DNA from: Flavobacteriales bacterium
GTDB lineage: Bacteria > Bacteroidota > Bacteroidia > Flavobacteriales_D > Sanyastnellaceae
DNA: 64,000 nucleotides
Direction: 5' to 3'
Assembly (NCBI GenBank): GCA_029242765.1
Contig: JAQWTJ010000038.1
Location: 1 to 64,000, forward strand
Shown here piece by piece: positions 1 through 10,560 of this stretch; the stretch's first letter is position 1, and the number at the start of each line of letters is the position of its first letter. Under the pieces are notes generated by a model. The model saw only the letters and a list, made by a program, of their open reading frames with translations, was not told where the DNA came from and did no database searches. Position numbers and translations under genes: made by a program.

Positions 1-2880
1 TGTGTGCCGGACTGGCCGCTTGCAAGGCTTCCATCATCAAAATCCCAAGTCGTTGCAGTGAAATTGAAGCTTCCGGCGTCAGAGAAATTGAAGACGTTGC
101 AATTGGGGGACTGCTGGACCATGTTGATGACCGGGGTGAAAGGGTCCGTGTTGCACGGCGGCGGCGGGTCGCAATTGTCAGTTTCGAAAACGAAATAAGG
201 GTCAGAGGTTCCAGTGCACCCGGTCAGGGTGTTGATGGCCTCAACGGTGTAGGCCCAGCTTCCATTGACACCAGCCAGTGGGTGGGTGAAAGAGGAATTG
301 GGGGTTGGAATGCCTTGAGCGCTTCCATTGCAGTACCATTGATAGATTAAATTGGAGTTGGTCGGGGTGACCATGGTGACCAAATGGGGGGCGGTGATGC
401 AAATCACATCCGGATCTCCAGATGTGATGACAGGCTCAGGCCCAGGGACTTCTGCTGCAATATGAGATGCTGTGGCCGCACAACCATTCGCGTCAACTGT
501 TGTCACGGAATAGGTGCCACTAGATGAGATGGTTGTTGTAGCACTATTGGGGGCGCTTCCACCGGGATTCCAAGAAATTGGAGAGAAAGTGCCGCCGGTG
601 ACACTGAGTTCGGCCGTGCCACCAGGGCAGATGGCCTGATCTTGCGAGATGGACGGCACAATCGCCTGATTGATCTGCTCGCTAGGAAAAATGGACTCGG
701 TTTGGCCACAAAGTTCCACGTTGACACTCAGGGTGTTGTTTCCAGTGTAGTTGTTCCACTGGATGGAGGCGATGTCTTCGCCTTGACCGCTCAATACACT
801 ACCGGCCAAGGGGTCTCCAATGGTCCAAGTGATAACGGAAGCGGGATCTGGCGCAGGGGCAATCGCGAACCCAGCAAGATCGTTGGCACAAAAGGGCCCG
901 CCACTTAAAGTATAGGGGCCATTGAAGTCGAAGTGGACGGGCTGGATGTTCACATCAGTGGAGCTGCAGTATGCTGGAGAATTCATGCTCTGGTAGAGCG
1001 TCAACTCATAGGGCCCGGTGGGGTTCCAGTCTACAGATATAGAGGCCCCATTGCTAAGGGTCTGCGTTGTTGTTCCGGTGATGAAGCCGCCTGTGATGGA
1101 CCAGTAGAATGTCGTTCCTGTTTCCGTTGTAACGGCGGTGTAGGTTTCAGTGGCCCCCGGGCAAATGATAGTTTCTCCTTCAATAGAAGGCGCCTCAGGG
1201 ACGTCGGACACCACGACCGGGAGAACGATTTCAGCGTTGCACCATTCCGTGCTGACCAGTGGCGTTGCTGTGACGATATAGAGGCCAGAAGCACCCCATT
1301 CAATCTCAGCATTGTCACCGTTGGGGGTGATGTTTGGCGTGGAAGGAACGACAGTCCAATTGTACCCTGAACCGCCTGAAGCGCCCCATACGGTGGTGGT
1401 CTGGTCTACACAGGCTTGACTCTGTGTGTACATGGTGAATTTAGGCCGCACATTCACATTGAGATGACCGGTTCCTTCACAATCTCCAGGGTCTGCTCCA
1501 GGCAAGCCCCCTAAGAATGAATTGCTATAGGTCACATCGATGGTGCCTTGCGGGCCGCTGCCCCAGAAAATTTGGATGCTGTGGGTGCCTTGCCCGGCAA
1601 TGACCGTTCCACCGTCGACTTGCCATAGGTAATCGGTGTCGGCCCATTTGGGCAGTTCGTATTCTGCAGTCTCATATGCACACACAACAACAGGCCCGAC
1701 GGGCTCTTCTACGGTGGAAATGATGGGGATGATAACCGAGGTGGGTTGATCACACAAGTCGGGGTTGCATCCGCTGACTTGCAAGGTGACGGTGCCAAAC
1801 GGGCCATCGCCCCAGTCGACATTGATTGAATCGGTGAATTCTCCGGTTAGGATGGGCACGATGTTTCCATCGGCATCGGTCACCGTCCAGATGTAAGTTG
1901 CACAGTTCTGGGCATCGGTCCAGTAGCTGCTGTTGTCAAATGCACAAAGCGTAGAAACGCAGTGAATTTCTGGCCCGGGCAGGGGGTCTACAACGACCTC
2001 GTACTCCTGGATGTCTGCGCAGCAACACAGCGGCTTACCCGTGCTGGTGGTGTTTTCTGCATAGGCCGTCAGAGACACCGTGTAGGTGCCGGCCGCAGTG
2101 AACGTATGTGCCGGGTGCTCAAGTGTCGAGGTGGGCGAGCCGTCGCCAAAGTCCCAGAGGTAGCTGTCTGCACCTGAGGACGTGTTATTGAACTGAAAAT
2201 TGGCGCCCAAGCATGGCGATCCCGTAAAGCTGAAATCAGCTTCAGGCGCCTCGAGAATGTCCACGCAGAATTGCAAGTTTTGGACGTGGCCATTGGCGTC
2301 GATGATGTCAACGAAAATGAACCCAGATCCCGATGCCCCCCATTCAATTTGGATCTCGGCATCATGGGCTCCAGGAGAAGAGACGCCCCCTTGGACGGTC
2401 CAGGTATAACTGCTCGAAGGGTTGTACGGGAGGAAAGCTGTGGAAGTTGTAAACTCACAGGCGGCTAGACAGCCCCCTTCTCCATCTCCATTGATGCCAC
2501 CGGTGGCGCCTCCCAGGTCCCCCAGATCTAAGAAGGTGCAATCGGGCTTTCCACACTCAACCGTAACAGTCACCGTTGCAAATTCCACGACGAACGGCCC
2601 CTCAAACAGGTAGTACCTGAATTCGTGTGTGCCACAACAGTCGTCAAGATTTAGCAACTCGAGATTGCCCAAACTATCGATGTGGAAACAATAAGGCCAC
2701 CCTGCTTCGCCGGGCCCAATGGTGAACCCGTTGATTGGGGCATCATTGTCCAGTACGTTGCCTATAACACCTGCTGTAGAAGTGGTATAGAAGTCGTCAA
2801 CAAGAAAAGTGTCTTGCGCTGCAATTGCGGTTGAAAAAGCAAGTAATAGCACGAGAAAGAGGCGGGGAGAAATCTTCATG
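1..2880 (-). CDS. Large secreted PKD-domain protein, C-terminal part beyond the left window edge (partial)
   Basis: Hand translation from ATG at 2880 gives an uninterrupted frame to base 1: MKISPRLFLVLLLAFSTAIAAQDTFLVDDFYTTSTAGVIGNVLDNDAPING... with signal peptide and PKD motif (FSFTGSPCLGANFQFNNTSSGADSYLWDFGDGSPTSTLEHPAHTFTAAGTYTVSLTA). Absent from ORF track because it is open at the edge. Confidence 0.88.
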
Positions 2881-2920
2881 GTGAAGCGGGATATTGGAGG
2901 CAAGAGTTGAATCTTCGATG

Positions 2921-2928
2921 TATATTCG
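2921..2928 (+). promoter_or_regulatory. Candidate -7 box (TATATTCG) upstream of tRNA-Val
   Basis: One mismatch to the Bacteroidota TAnnTTTG element, 15 bp before the tRNA 5' end. Confidence 0.3.
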
Positions 2929-2943
2929 CGGTCGCTTTAGGAA

Positions 2944-3021
2944 GGGCAATTAGCTCAGCTGGTTCAGAGCGCTGCCTTGACAGGGCAGAGGTCACTGGTT
3001 CGAGCCCAGTATTGCCCACCA
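2944..3021 (+). tRNA. tRNA-Val (anticodon GAC), CCA encoded
   Basis: Acceptor GGGCAAT/ATTGCCC, anticodon arm CTGCC-TTGACAG-GGCAG, TTCGAGCCC T-arm, followed by A-CCA. Confidence 0.95.
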
Positions 3022-3035
3022 GTTTCATATCGAAG

Positions 3036-3065
3036 ACGCCCGGAATCCTCTGGGCGTTTTTTTTT
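3036..3065 (+). terminator. Rho-independent terminator after tRNA-Val
   Basis: ACGCCC-ggaatcctct-GGGCGT hairpin followed by a run of T. Confidence 0.75.
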
Positions 3066-3226
3066 GGTGTGAGTTAAGGCGTACGCGTAGAGTAAGATGA
3101 TTGACAATGTAAGGTAGTTTCAATTGTGTGGTTTGTACCGTGGCAATGACTTCTGTCATAATGAATTCGGAACAATACCTTGATTGAGGGATGGTGGATC
3201 CGACCTGCAGGAGCGACATTTGTGGC

Positions 3227-3469
3227 ATGGCACTCAAGCGCATCAGCGAGTTGAAAGCAAATGAATCCGGTCAGATTGAGCGGGTGGATTGCTCGGATGC
3301 GATGGTAGCTCTGATGGAGCTGGGTTGCGCGGTGGGAGAGACCGTAGAGCTTCGGCACGTGGCGCCGCTTGGCGACCCGCTAGCTGTAGCGATGGGAGGC
3401 CAAGTGGTGGCGATGCGCCGGAAGCAGGCCTGCGAGGTGTGGGTGCGGGTGCCGGAGATTAGCTGGTAA
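3227..3469 (+). CDS. feoA: FeoA-domain ferrous iron transport protein
   Basis: MALKRISELKANESGQIERVDCSDAMVALMELGCAVGETVELRHVAPLGDPLAVAMGGQVVAMRRKQACEVWV, typical FeoA fold sequence; the ORF track start at 3191 is an upstream extension. Confidence 0.85.
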   Translation: MALKRISELKANESGQIERVDCSDAMVALMELGCAVGETVELRHVAPLGDPLAVAMGGQVVAMRRKQACEVWVRVPEISW

Positions 3470-5516
3470 AACTGAAGGCGGCCCAAGCGGCGAGCCATGC
3501 AACGGCGGTCATGCCGAGGGCTTGAGCGATGGCCCACCCCCAACTTGAGAGTTCACGTCGGACCACCGCAATGGTGCTGGCGCATTGCATTGCGAACATG
3601 TAGAATACGATGAGCGATAGTGCGGTGGCGGGCGTGAGTGTGCCGCTATCGGCGAGCCGAGTTTTGAGGGCCCTGATGCCCGGCTCACTTTCTTCGGCGG
3701 CATAGAGGGTGGCCATTGTGCCGACAAAAACTTCCCGGGCCGCAAACGAGGCGATCAATGCGATGCCCAGCCGACCGTCGTATCCGAGGGGGGCGATGGC
3801 CGGCTCGATGAAGCGGCCGAGTTCGCCTGCCCAAGATGCGTCTGAGCGGGCGGCGATGTGTTCGAGCGATCGTTCTGGGGCGGTTGCGGTCGCGGTTGCA
3901 AATCGGGCATCGACGTGCTCAAAGGCCCCGCTCGGCGCGGTGTTGGCCAGCACCCAAAGGACGATGGAAACCGCGACGATGACGTGGCCCGCTGAGGTGA
4001 TGAAGTCTTTAGATCGTCCGACAATTTGGCGCCCGATGTTCTGCAGTGAAGGCCAACGGTAGGGCGGCCACTCCTGGGTGAACTCGCTTTCTGACCCCTG
4101 TGGCAAGGTGCGGTGCAGCACGAAGGCTAGAGCGAGTCCCGCGAGCAGCCCCGCCCCGTACACGCCGAATAAGAACAGGCCTTGGAGGTTGAAGCCGAAC
4201 CAGTGGGTATCGGGGACGGCGAAGCCCACAAGAAAGACGTAGACGGGCAGGCGAGCCGAACAGGTCATCCAGGGGGTAATCAAGATGGTGAGCAGGCGCT
4301 GGCGACGGCCCGGAATCGCACGCACGGCAATAATGGCCGGCACGGCACAGGCAAAACCGCCCATCAGCGGAACAGTGGAACGACCGTCCAAGCCAAGGGC
4401 CCGCATCCATCGGTCGTTCATGAAGGAGACGCGCGTCATATAGCCCGACTCTTCGAGGGCGGTGACCGCACCAAACAAAATGGCGATTTGAGGCACGAAA
4501 ATCACAACACCCCCAATGCCGGGGATGATGCCTTCGACGAGTAGACGGGTAAGCCACCCTTGCGGCAGGGATTCAGCAGCGAGCTGGGCAAAAGCGGCCA
4601 TTCCGACGTCGATCTGATTCATCGGCCAACCCGACCAGGCGTACACGGCCTGGAACACCATGAAGAACACTGCGGCCAGGATTGCACCGCCCAGCACCGG
4701 GTGGGTCAGCACCTTGTCGAGCGCTCTTGTGGCCGGCTGCTCAAGGACGGGCCCCTCCTCAAAAACTTGTGCAGCTGCTGCGCGCACGGCCTCACTTCGA
4801 CGTGTGGCCTCTGTGAGCTGGTTGTGTGCAGGTGAGCCTATGCGGCCTTTGCGAGCTTGTTTTAGCGCCGAAATTTGAGCTGGGGTGCTGACCCAATTGG
4901 GCAAGGCGCTTGAGTTGATGAGCAGGCTCCGACCGAAATCACTCAAACTCGGGAATGCCTCCTGCATGGCGAGGTGGATTGCTGGTTTATCGGCAGGCGG
5001 AACAACTGACGCGTCGCTGCCCTTGAATTGAGCTATTTTGAAAGCCAGCGCCAGCTTCAAGGCTTCGATACCCGTGCCACGCAATGCGTTCACCCGAAGG
5101 AGCGGCAGGCCCAGCACCTCCTCCAGAGCTTCCGCATTCCACGAAGAACTCTGTGTTTCGTTGACCACCACGAGCATGGGCAGTTCTAGATCGCGCACTT
5201 GAAATGCGAGGTAGAGGTTCCGTTTGAGATTGGCCGCGTCCATCACCATAACAACAGCATCGGGGCGGTGAGGCCCTGTGGGGTTGAGCAGCACGTCGCG
5301 CGTGACCAGTTCGTCCAAGGCTTTGGGGTGCAAGCTGTGCACGCCAGGCGTATCCACAAGTTCAATGCTCACCCCCTCAGGGAGCCCCGAAATCTGCGCC
5401 ACGTGGGGTTCGACGGTGACACCAGGTAGGTTGGCGACCTTCGCCCTTGAGTTGGTCAGGGCGTTGAACAGGGTTGTTTTTCCGCAATTGGGATTGCCGA
5501 CGAGCGCGATTTTCAC
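3459..5516 (-). CDS. feoB: Ferrous iron transporter B (GTPase plus membrane domain)
   Basis: VKIALVGNPNCGKTTLFNALTNSRAKVANLPGVTVE (G1), VDTPGVHSL, nucleoside-recognition/Gate-type TM domains. GTG start at 5516; the 70 aa upstream in the ORF track are read-through into the neighbouring gene. Confidence 0.93.
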   Translation of the reverse strand: MKIALVGNPNCGKTTLFNALTNSRAKVANLPGVTVEPHVAQISGLPEGVSIELVDTPGVHSLHPKALDELVTRDVLLNPTGPHRPDAVVMVMDAANLKRNLYLAFQVRDLELPMLVVVNETQSSSWNAEALEEVLGLPLLRVNALRGTGIEALKLALAFKIAQFKGSDASVVPPADKPAIHLAMQEAFPSLSDFGRSLLINSSALPNWVSTPAQISALKQARKGRIGSPAHNQLTEATRRSEAVRAAAAQVFEEGPVLEQPATRALDKVLTHPVLGGAILAAVFFMVFQAVYAWSGWPMNQIDVGMAAFAQLAAESLPQGWLTRLLVEGIIPGIGGVVIFVPQIAILFGAVTALEESGYMTRVSFMNDRWMRALGLDGRSTVPLMGGFACAVPAIIAVRAIPGRRQRLLTILITPWMTCSARLPVYVFLVGFAVPDTHWFGFNLQGLFLFGVYGAGLLAGLALAFVLHRTLPQGSESEFTQEWPPYRWPSLQNIGRQIVGRSKDFITSAGHVIVAVSIVLWVLANTAPSGAFEHVDARFATATATAPERSLEHIAARSDASWAGELGRFIEPAIAPLGYDGRLGIALIASFAAREVFVGTMATLYAAEESEPGIRALKTRLADSGTLTPATALSLIVFYMFAMQCASTIAVVRRELSSWGWAIAQALGMTAVAWLAAWAAFSFTS

Positions 5517-5586
5517 CTCGGCAAGATGGGTCTTGTGGCCGCGGCGTGCAATCCCGCGATGAGGGGATATACTCCGGTCTTGAGCG

Positions 5587-6834
5587 TCAGTGTGCGATCC
5601 ACAACAGGGGGTCGCTGGGCGAAGAGCCCCCGGCGTCCCAAATTTCAAAATGGGACGCCGCGCCGTCGCCCAAGTCCAGCACTTGGCCCAGCTTCGCACC
5701 GGTGGCCACGAGGTCGCCCTTTGCAACGACGGGCGCGCGTAAATTGGAGTACACGCTGCGGTGGGAGCCGTGGTCGATCATCACCACCCAGCCCAGACCC
5801 GGGAATTCTGTCACGTTGCTGACTTGCCCGTTGAACACGGCGCGGATTGTGGCATCGGCCGTGGTGGCAATGTCGATTCCATTGTTGCTGACCACGATGC
5901 CCGGGAAGCTTGGGTGAGGGTGCGTTCCGAATGTGCCCACCAATGTCCCTTCGCGAACAGGCCAATTCAACCGCCCCTTGTTGGATACAAATTCAGCAGC
6001 TGTGGCCTGGCCTTCAGGCGTTGCACCATAGCCTCGGCCAGCGGCAGCAGCTTTTCGCGCCGCTTCAATCATGGCGGCGATGGCTTTGTCGAGCTCCTCC
6101 TGCTTCTTTTGAGCGGCGGCGATGTCCTTGTGAAATTCTGATTCCTCGGCGCGCAATCGGCTCAGCGTCCGCTGTTGCGAGCTGCGTTTTCGATTCTGAA
6201 CGGTGCGCTCATTTTGCAACTGACGACTCACCGCGTCAAGTTCATTCTGCTTGCCCTCAAGCCGGTCGTGGCGTTTTTCAATCCGGGCCAATGTGGCCTC
6301 GAGTTCATCGGCTTGTTCCAGCCGCAGCGCCGTGTACGACCGCACCCAGCCCCAGCGGCGCATGGCCATCGTGAAGGACTCGGCGTCGAGCAAGAAGGCC
6401 CATAGATCGTCACTCGCGCTCAACCGTTGCGTGGTGCGCAGCGTCGTTCCAAACTCGGCCCGTAGGCGAGCCAGGCGCAGCTCGAGTGAATCGAGCCCCC
6501 CCGCCTCACTTGCCAAAGCCGCCCCCACAGCGCCCTGCTCTTTGCTCAAGTTCTCGAGCAGTTCATCGCGAAGTTCAATTTCGCGCCGAATCAAAGCCAG
6601 ACTGCGACGGTTCTCTTTTTGATCGGCTTCGCTTTTAGCGATTAGCGACTGTGCCCGTTCGATTTGCTTGTCCAGTTCAGCACGTTCACCCTGCAAGGAT
6701 TGCGTGCTTTGCGCAGGTTGCTGTGTGCTGCTTTGTGCCCAAGATAGAGGGGCAGAAAAAACAACCAGCACGGCCAAGGTGCACCAGTGCTGGCCGCGGA
6801 TAAAGCGGCTAAAACGTGCTGCGAAGCTCCACAT
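5587..6834 (-). CDS. EnvC-like murein hydrolase activator / M23 peptidase family protein with coiled coil
   Basis: Signal peptide, long coiled coil, C-terminal LytM/M23-like domain (VGTFGTHPHPSFPGIVVSNNGIDIAT...VVMIDHGSHRSVYSNL). Confidence 0.85.
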   Translation of the reverse strand: MWSFAARFSRFIRGQHWCTLAVLVVFSAPLSWAQSSTQQPAQSTQSLQGERAELDKQIERAQSLIAKSEADQKENRRSLALIRREIELRDELLENLSKEQGAVGAALASEAGGLDSLELRLARLRAEFGTTLRTTQRLSASDDLWAFLLDAESFTMAMRRWGWVRSYTALRLEQADELEATLARIEKRHDRLEGKQNELDAVSRQLQNERTVQNRKRSSQQRTLSRLRAEESEFHKDIAAAQKKQEELDKAIAAMIEAARKAAAAGRGYGATPEGQATAAEFVSNKGRLNWPVREGTLVGTFGTHPHPSFPGIVVSNNGIDIATTADATIRAVFNGQVSNVTEFPGLGWVVMIDHGSHRSVYSNLRAPVVAKGDLVATGAKLGQVLDLGDGAASHFEIWDAGGSSPSDPLLWIAH

Positions 6835-7735
6835 CGGCGGGCAGTTTGAACGGCATTTCATACGCGCGGCCCGACCTCAGCCGCGTGATTTCAATTTCAA
6901 TTTTCTGCTCCAAATCACCGCTTATGACCATCATCGTCGTCTTTTGAGGGACCAAGCCACCGCCTTCAATCGTGTGTCGGGTGTGAAAAACGTCAATCGA
7001 TTGGCTGTTGTACAGGTCGTCAAATTTACTGTGCACCAAGTACCCTTGCAGCCCGTCGAACCAGTAGCGTTTTATCAGCAAGTCCTCTCCTTCTGAGCGA
7101 TCCAATACGCGCTCGACCACCCGTGCGTCGCGGGCCGTGGTTTCGACGATTTCCAAGTCGGTATCAGGATGAATTTCTTTGTCTTTTGCCCCCACAAGTC
7201 GCATAACGCGACGCTTGTATTTGGTGATCAATACATAGGAAAGCTCGTCAATGCGCGATATGTAATCGTCCCCATCAGCATTGAGCTCCACGGCATGCCC
7301 GAGCAGCACAGATTGCAGCATCTTGAAGTCCACCGGCGCTCCGAAATTGTTTTCTACGGCGGTGTAATCGCCGAGGTAACCGAAGCGATCGCCCGGTACT
7401 TTCGAAAAGAATTTCACAGAATCCTCGGTGAGCATGATGCGTGCAACTTCGACACCTAAGGCCGGGGTGATACTGAGCCAAATCGCTGAATCGCGACGCA
7501 TGCGGACGTTCACCTTGAAACTTTGGTTATCCGATTCGCTGTGCGATGAGACGGCGAGCCGCATTCCGTACCAATCCGCATTGGAGATCGTCGATTCGTA
7601 CCGGTGCATGATTTTCCCGACGCCTTGATTCTTCAGCGGTTTGCCCATACCCAAGCGCCGCACATTGGAACAACCGCTTGCAATCAAAGTGAGAACCAAC
7701 AGGCCCCAAACCCTTATGTTGCGTGCGCGAATCAT
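6809..7735 (-). CDS. DUF4292 family lipoprotein
   Basis: Lipobox LIASGC; RDSAIWLSITPALGVEVARIMLTEDSVKFFSKVPGDRFGYLGDYTAVENNFG is characteristic of DUF4292. Confidence 0.82.
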   Translation of the reverse strand: MIRARNIRVWGLLVLTLIASGCSNVRRLGMGKPLKNQGVGKIMHRYESTISNADWYGMRLAVSSHSESDNQSFKVNVRMRRDSAIWLSITPALGVEVARIMLTEDSVKFFSKVPGDRFGYLGDYTAVENNFGAPVDFKMLQSVLLGHAVELNADGDDYISRIDELSYVLITKYKRRVMRLVGAKDKEIHPDTDLEIVETTARDARVVERVLDRSEGEDLLIKRYWFDGLQGYLVHSKFDDLYNSQSIDVFHTRHTIEGGGLVPQKTTMMVISGDLEQKIEIEITRLRSGRAYEMPFKLPADVELRSTF

Positions 7736-7743
7736 CGTATTGT

Positions 7744-9540
7744 TCAGTCCTGTATTTCCGCCTTCGCTTTGGCAACCTTGATGGCGATTGTCTCAGCGTC
7801 TGCGCCGTTGGCCATAGCCCGTTCCCACAATTGGACGGCCTCCTCACGGCGACCACAGGCCCGTGCAATGTCGCCGGCGTGGTCGAGTAAGGTGCCTCCG
7901 ACGCGCCTGCCTTGGGCTTCTTCGGTGGCGATGGCGCGCTGAATCCACTGCTCAGCTTCTTCGAATTGGCCTGACTTGAACAGCACCCAAGCATAGGTGT
8001 CTTCGATGGCAGCGTCGCCCGGAATGTTCTCGTTGGCGAATTGGGCCAAGGCCACGGCGCGCTCTAAATTTTCCGACTGCTCGGCCAACGAATAAGCGTA
8101 GTTGTTTTGCAGCCAAGGGGAATCGGGCACCTTTGCAATGCCCGTTTCGTAGCGGTCCCATGCGGCCTGGGATTCACCAAGATTTAAATGAGCGCGAGCG
8201 GCCAACCCACAAAATCCAAGATGCAACTCGCGGTCCTCTAACACCAGCGGCCAACCTGCATCCACCGCTTCAACCACCTGTTCTGACCGGCCCAGTTCTT
8301 CGTGTATCAAGGCGGAGAAGTAGTGAAAGGATGGTAGCATTGGAAAGAGTTCAGTGCCCTTCTCGCTGGACTCTAAAGCTCTTCCCCATTGGTCAGTTTC
8401 GAGAAAAATCACAACGGCCCTCCCCAGTGTTGCAGGGTCGTTCGGCATCAAATCAGCCGCAGTAAGGTAGGCCTCGGCAGCCGCCTTCAACTCTCCTTGG
8501 TTCACCAGATTTTGAGCGAGCATCACGCGCACCTCTGCACTTTTTGGCTTGGCTTCGACCAGAGCCAAAATCAGCGATCGCTGCTGTGACACCAAGGCCG
8601 GCATTCCCGAAGAGGCGAGCAGCCAACGCGAGCAGACTTGTATGGCATTGACATGGTCTTCGTCGTTTAAACGGCCCAATCCAGTGAGCAGAGAGGCGTG
8701 CGCAGAGACGAGTTGTCCGATGTCTATATCGTGGACGGCGCGCAGCATATGCAGGGCGCCGCGTTGTGGGTTGTGAGCAAGGGCGCGGTCAATCGTTTCG
8801 ACCAACTCGACCCCCATCCCCAACGACTCGTAGGTGGAGAGCAGTCGAAACAGCACATCGAGGTCGTCGGGCTGTGCTGCGTGCCGTGCCAGCAATTCAT
8901 CTATTGCATCACGCTGCATTCCAAAGAGTTCATACGTGTTGTTGCGCAACTCTTCCCAAAAAGGATCCGGCCCCATGATCGATTGCATGCGATCGATGGT
9001 GTTCAGCACCTTGTCAGGTTCGCCTGTGGCAGTGTAGGCGGAGATCAACCCTTCAAAGGCGGCGTGATCCTCGGGGGCGTTATCCGCCACCCATTCGTAG
9101 TGCTTGATGGCTGTTTTGTATTGGCCTAAATCCAAGGCCAGATCTGCCAATGCTCTACGGTACCAACGATTCTCTGGCTCGGATTTTACGGCGTTTTCAA
9201 ATCGCCCCCACGCTGCTTCTACGCGGCCCGCCTGCAAATCAAGACGCCCCAATTCGAAGCGCAATGCCGCCACGGTGCTTTCGGACAAGTCGTCGCGCCC
9301 CTTGTTCTCTTCGAGTTCCAGTGCCTTGCTCAAAGCCCCGTAGGCGCGCTCGGGGTCGTTCTTGAGCTTTGCCAATTGGGCGGCATAAAACCCATCCAGC
9401 ACTTCAGGCGAGGTCAACCCGCCGCGCTCCACGTCTGGGCCGGTTGCCGATGTTTGGGTCGCGTGCCGGCCGCTGCTTCCGCAGCCAACAAGGCCCACCG
9501 ACAGTACAATCGCGCTCCATATCGTCCCCGCTTGATTCAT
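7744..9540 (-). CDS. Tetratricopeptide-repeat lipoprotein
   Basis: Lipobox VGLVGCGSS and many TPR-like helices (ALSKALELEENKG..., FENAVKSEPENRWYRRALADLALDLGQYKTAIKHYEWVADNAP). Confidence 0.85.
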   Translation of the reverse strand: MNQAGTIWSAIVLSVGLVGCGSSGRHATQTSATGPDVERGGLTSPEVLDGFYAAQLAKLKNDPERAYGALSKALELEENKGRDDLSESTVAALRFELGRLDLQAGRVEAAWGRFENAVKSEPENRWYRRALADLALDLGQYKTAIKHYEWVADNAPEDHAAFEGLISAYTATGEPDKVLNTIDRMQSIMGPDPFWEELRNNTYELFGMQRDAIDELLARHAAQPDDLDVLFRLLSTYESLGMGVELVETIDRALAHNPQRGALHMLRAVHDIDIGQLVSAHASLLTGLGRLNDEDHVNAIQVCSRWLLASSGMPALVSQQRSLILALVEAKPKSAEVRVMLAQNLVNQGELKAAAEAYLTAADLMPNDPATLGRAVVIFLETDQWGRALESSEKGTELFPMLPSFHYFSALIHEELGRSEQVVEAVDAGWPLVLEDRELHLGFCGLAARAHLNLGESQAAWDRYETGIAKVPDSPWLQNNYAYSLAEQSENLERAVALAQFANENIPGDAAIEDTYAWVLFKSGQFEEAEQWIQRAIATEEAQGRRVGGTLLDHAGDIARACGRREEAVQLWERAMANGADAETIAIKVAKAKAEIQD

Positions 9541-10553
9541 GCGTCGTTGACTTTGCTGCCGATTTCACAGTAATCGCCCACCGAAAGCCGGTCGAAAGCG
9601 CGCGAGACTTTAGCGTGGTTCCCTACCATCGACTGCTCGAGGTGCGCCCCCACAATGCATGTGTTCTCACCGACTAAGCAGTCTTTCAAGGTCGACCGCT
9701 CAACGATGCAATCGGCCCCTAAGCTTACGCGAGGACCAACCACCGCATTGCGAATCACCGTGCCCTCCCCAATAGTGCAAGGCGGGATCACCACCGCATC
9801 ATCCAGCACCACTGAAGGGTGAATCTCAGCACGGTCGCCTAGGATTTCCAGAACTTGCGAGTTGGTCTCCACCGTCACTGTTGCGTTGCCGCAATCCATC
9901 CATCGGTCGACAACACCCGGCACAAAGGGCGTGCCTTGCTCGGTCATATCACGCAGGGCATCGGGCAATTGGTATTCCCCCCCGTGGCGCACATCTTCAT
10001 CAATCAAACGCTGAATAGCAAGCCCCAATTTTTCGCCTTCGCAAATGTGATAAATACCGATCATCGCCAAGTTTGAAACGGGGTTTTCAGGCTTTTCAGC
10101 ATACGACTTGATGCGTCCATTTTCATCGAGCACCACCACACCGAATTGCCGCGGATCTTCAATTTCCTTGACAAAAAGCGTACCGCCTTGCGAGCTCAGT
10201 TTGAAGTTGGCCTGAAACAGCGTGTCGGCGAATGCGATGATGACCTCCCCCTCGAGCAATTGCTTTGCGCACCAGATGGCGTGTGCCGTTCCGAGCGGTT
10301 CGGTCTGCTCCACCACGAGGGCTTCTGCACCGAATCGGGCCGCAGTTTTTTCAAGTTTGGCGGTCACTTCACTGCCGAAGTCTCCCACCACGAATGCAAT
10401 TCGCTCGACTTTCTCGGGTGAAAGTTCCACGAGATGCTCCACAAGCCGCTCCACAATGGGCACGCCCGCAATGGGGATGAGTGGCTTGGGGACCGTCAAG
10501 GTGTGGGGGCGCAGACGGCTGCCGCGCCCGGCCATGGGGATGATCAAATTCAT
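9537..10553 (-). CDS. Sugar-phosphate nucleotidyltransferase with left-handed beta-helix C-terminus
   Basis: MNLIIPMAGRGSRLRPHTLTVPKPLIPIAGVPIVERLVEHL signature; hexapeptide-like C-terminus. Confidence 0.88.
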   Translation of the reverse strand: MNLIIPMAGRGSRLRPHTLTVPKPLIPIAGVPIVERLVEHLVELSPEKVERIAFVVGDFGSEVTAKLEKTAARFGAEALVVEQTEPLGTAHAIWCAKQLLEGEVIIAFADTLFQANFKLSSQGGTLFVKEIEDPRQFGVVVLDENGRIKSYAEKPENPVSNLAMIGIYHICEGEKLGLAIQRLIDEDVRHGGEYQLPDALRDMTEQGTPFVPGVVDRWMDCGNATVTVETNSQVLEILGDRAEIHPSVVLDDAVVIPPCTIGEGTVIRNAVVGPRVSLGADCIVERSTLKDCLVGENTCIVGAHLEQSMVGNHAKVSRAFDRLSVGDYCEIGSKVNDA

Positions 10554-10560
10554 GCTGGAC

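Noticed and set aside
5517-5726. 70-aa N-terminal extension of FeoB in the ORF track
   Set aside because: Overlaps the end of the M23 gene in another frame and has no FeoB character; GTG at 5516 directly precedes KIALVGNPNCGKTT.
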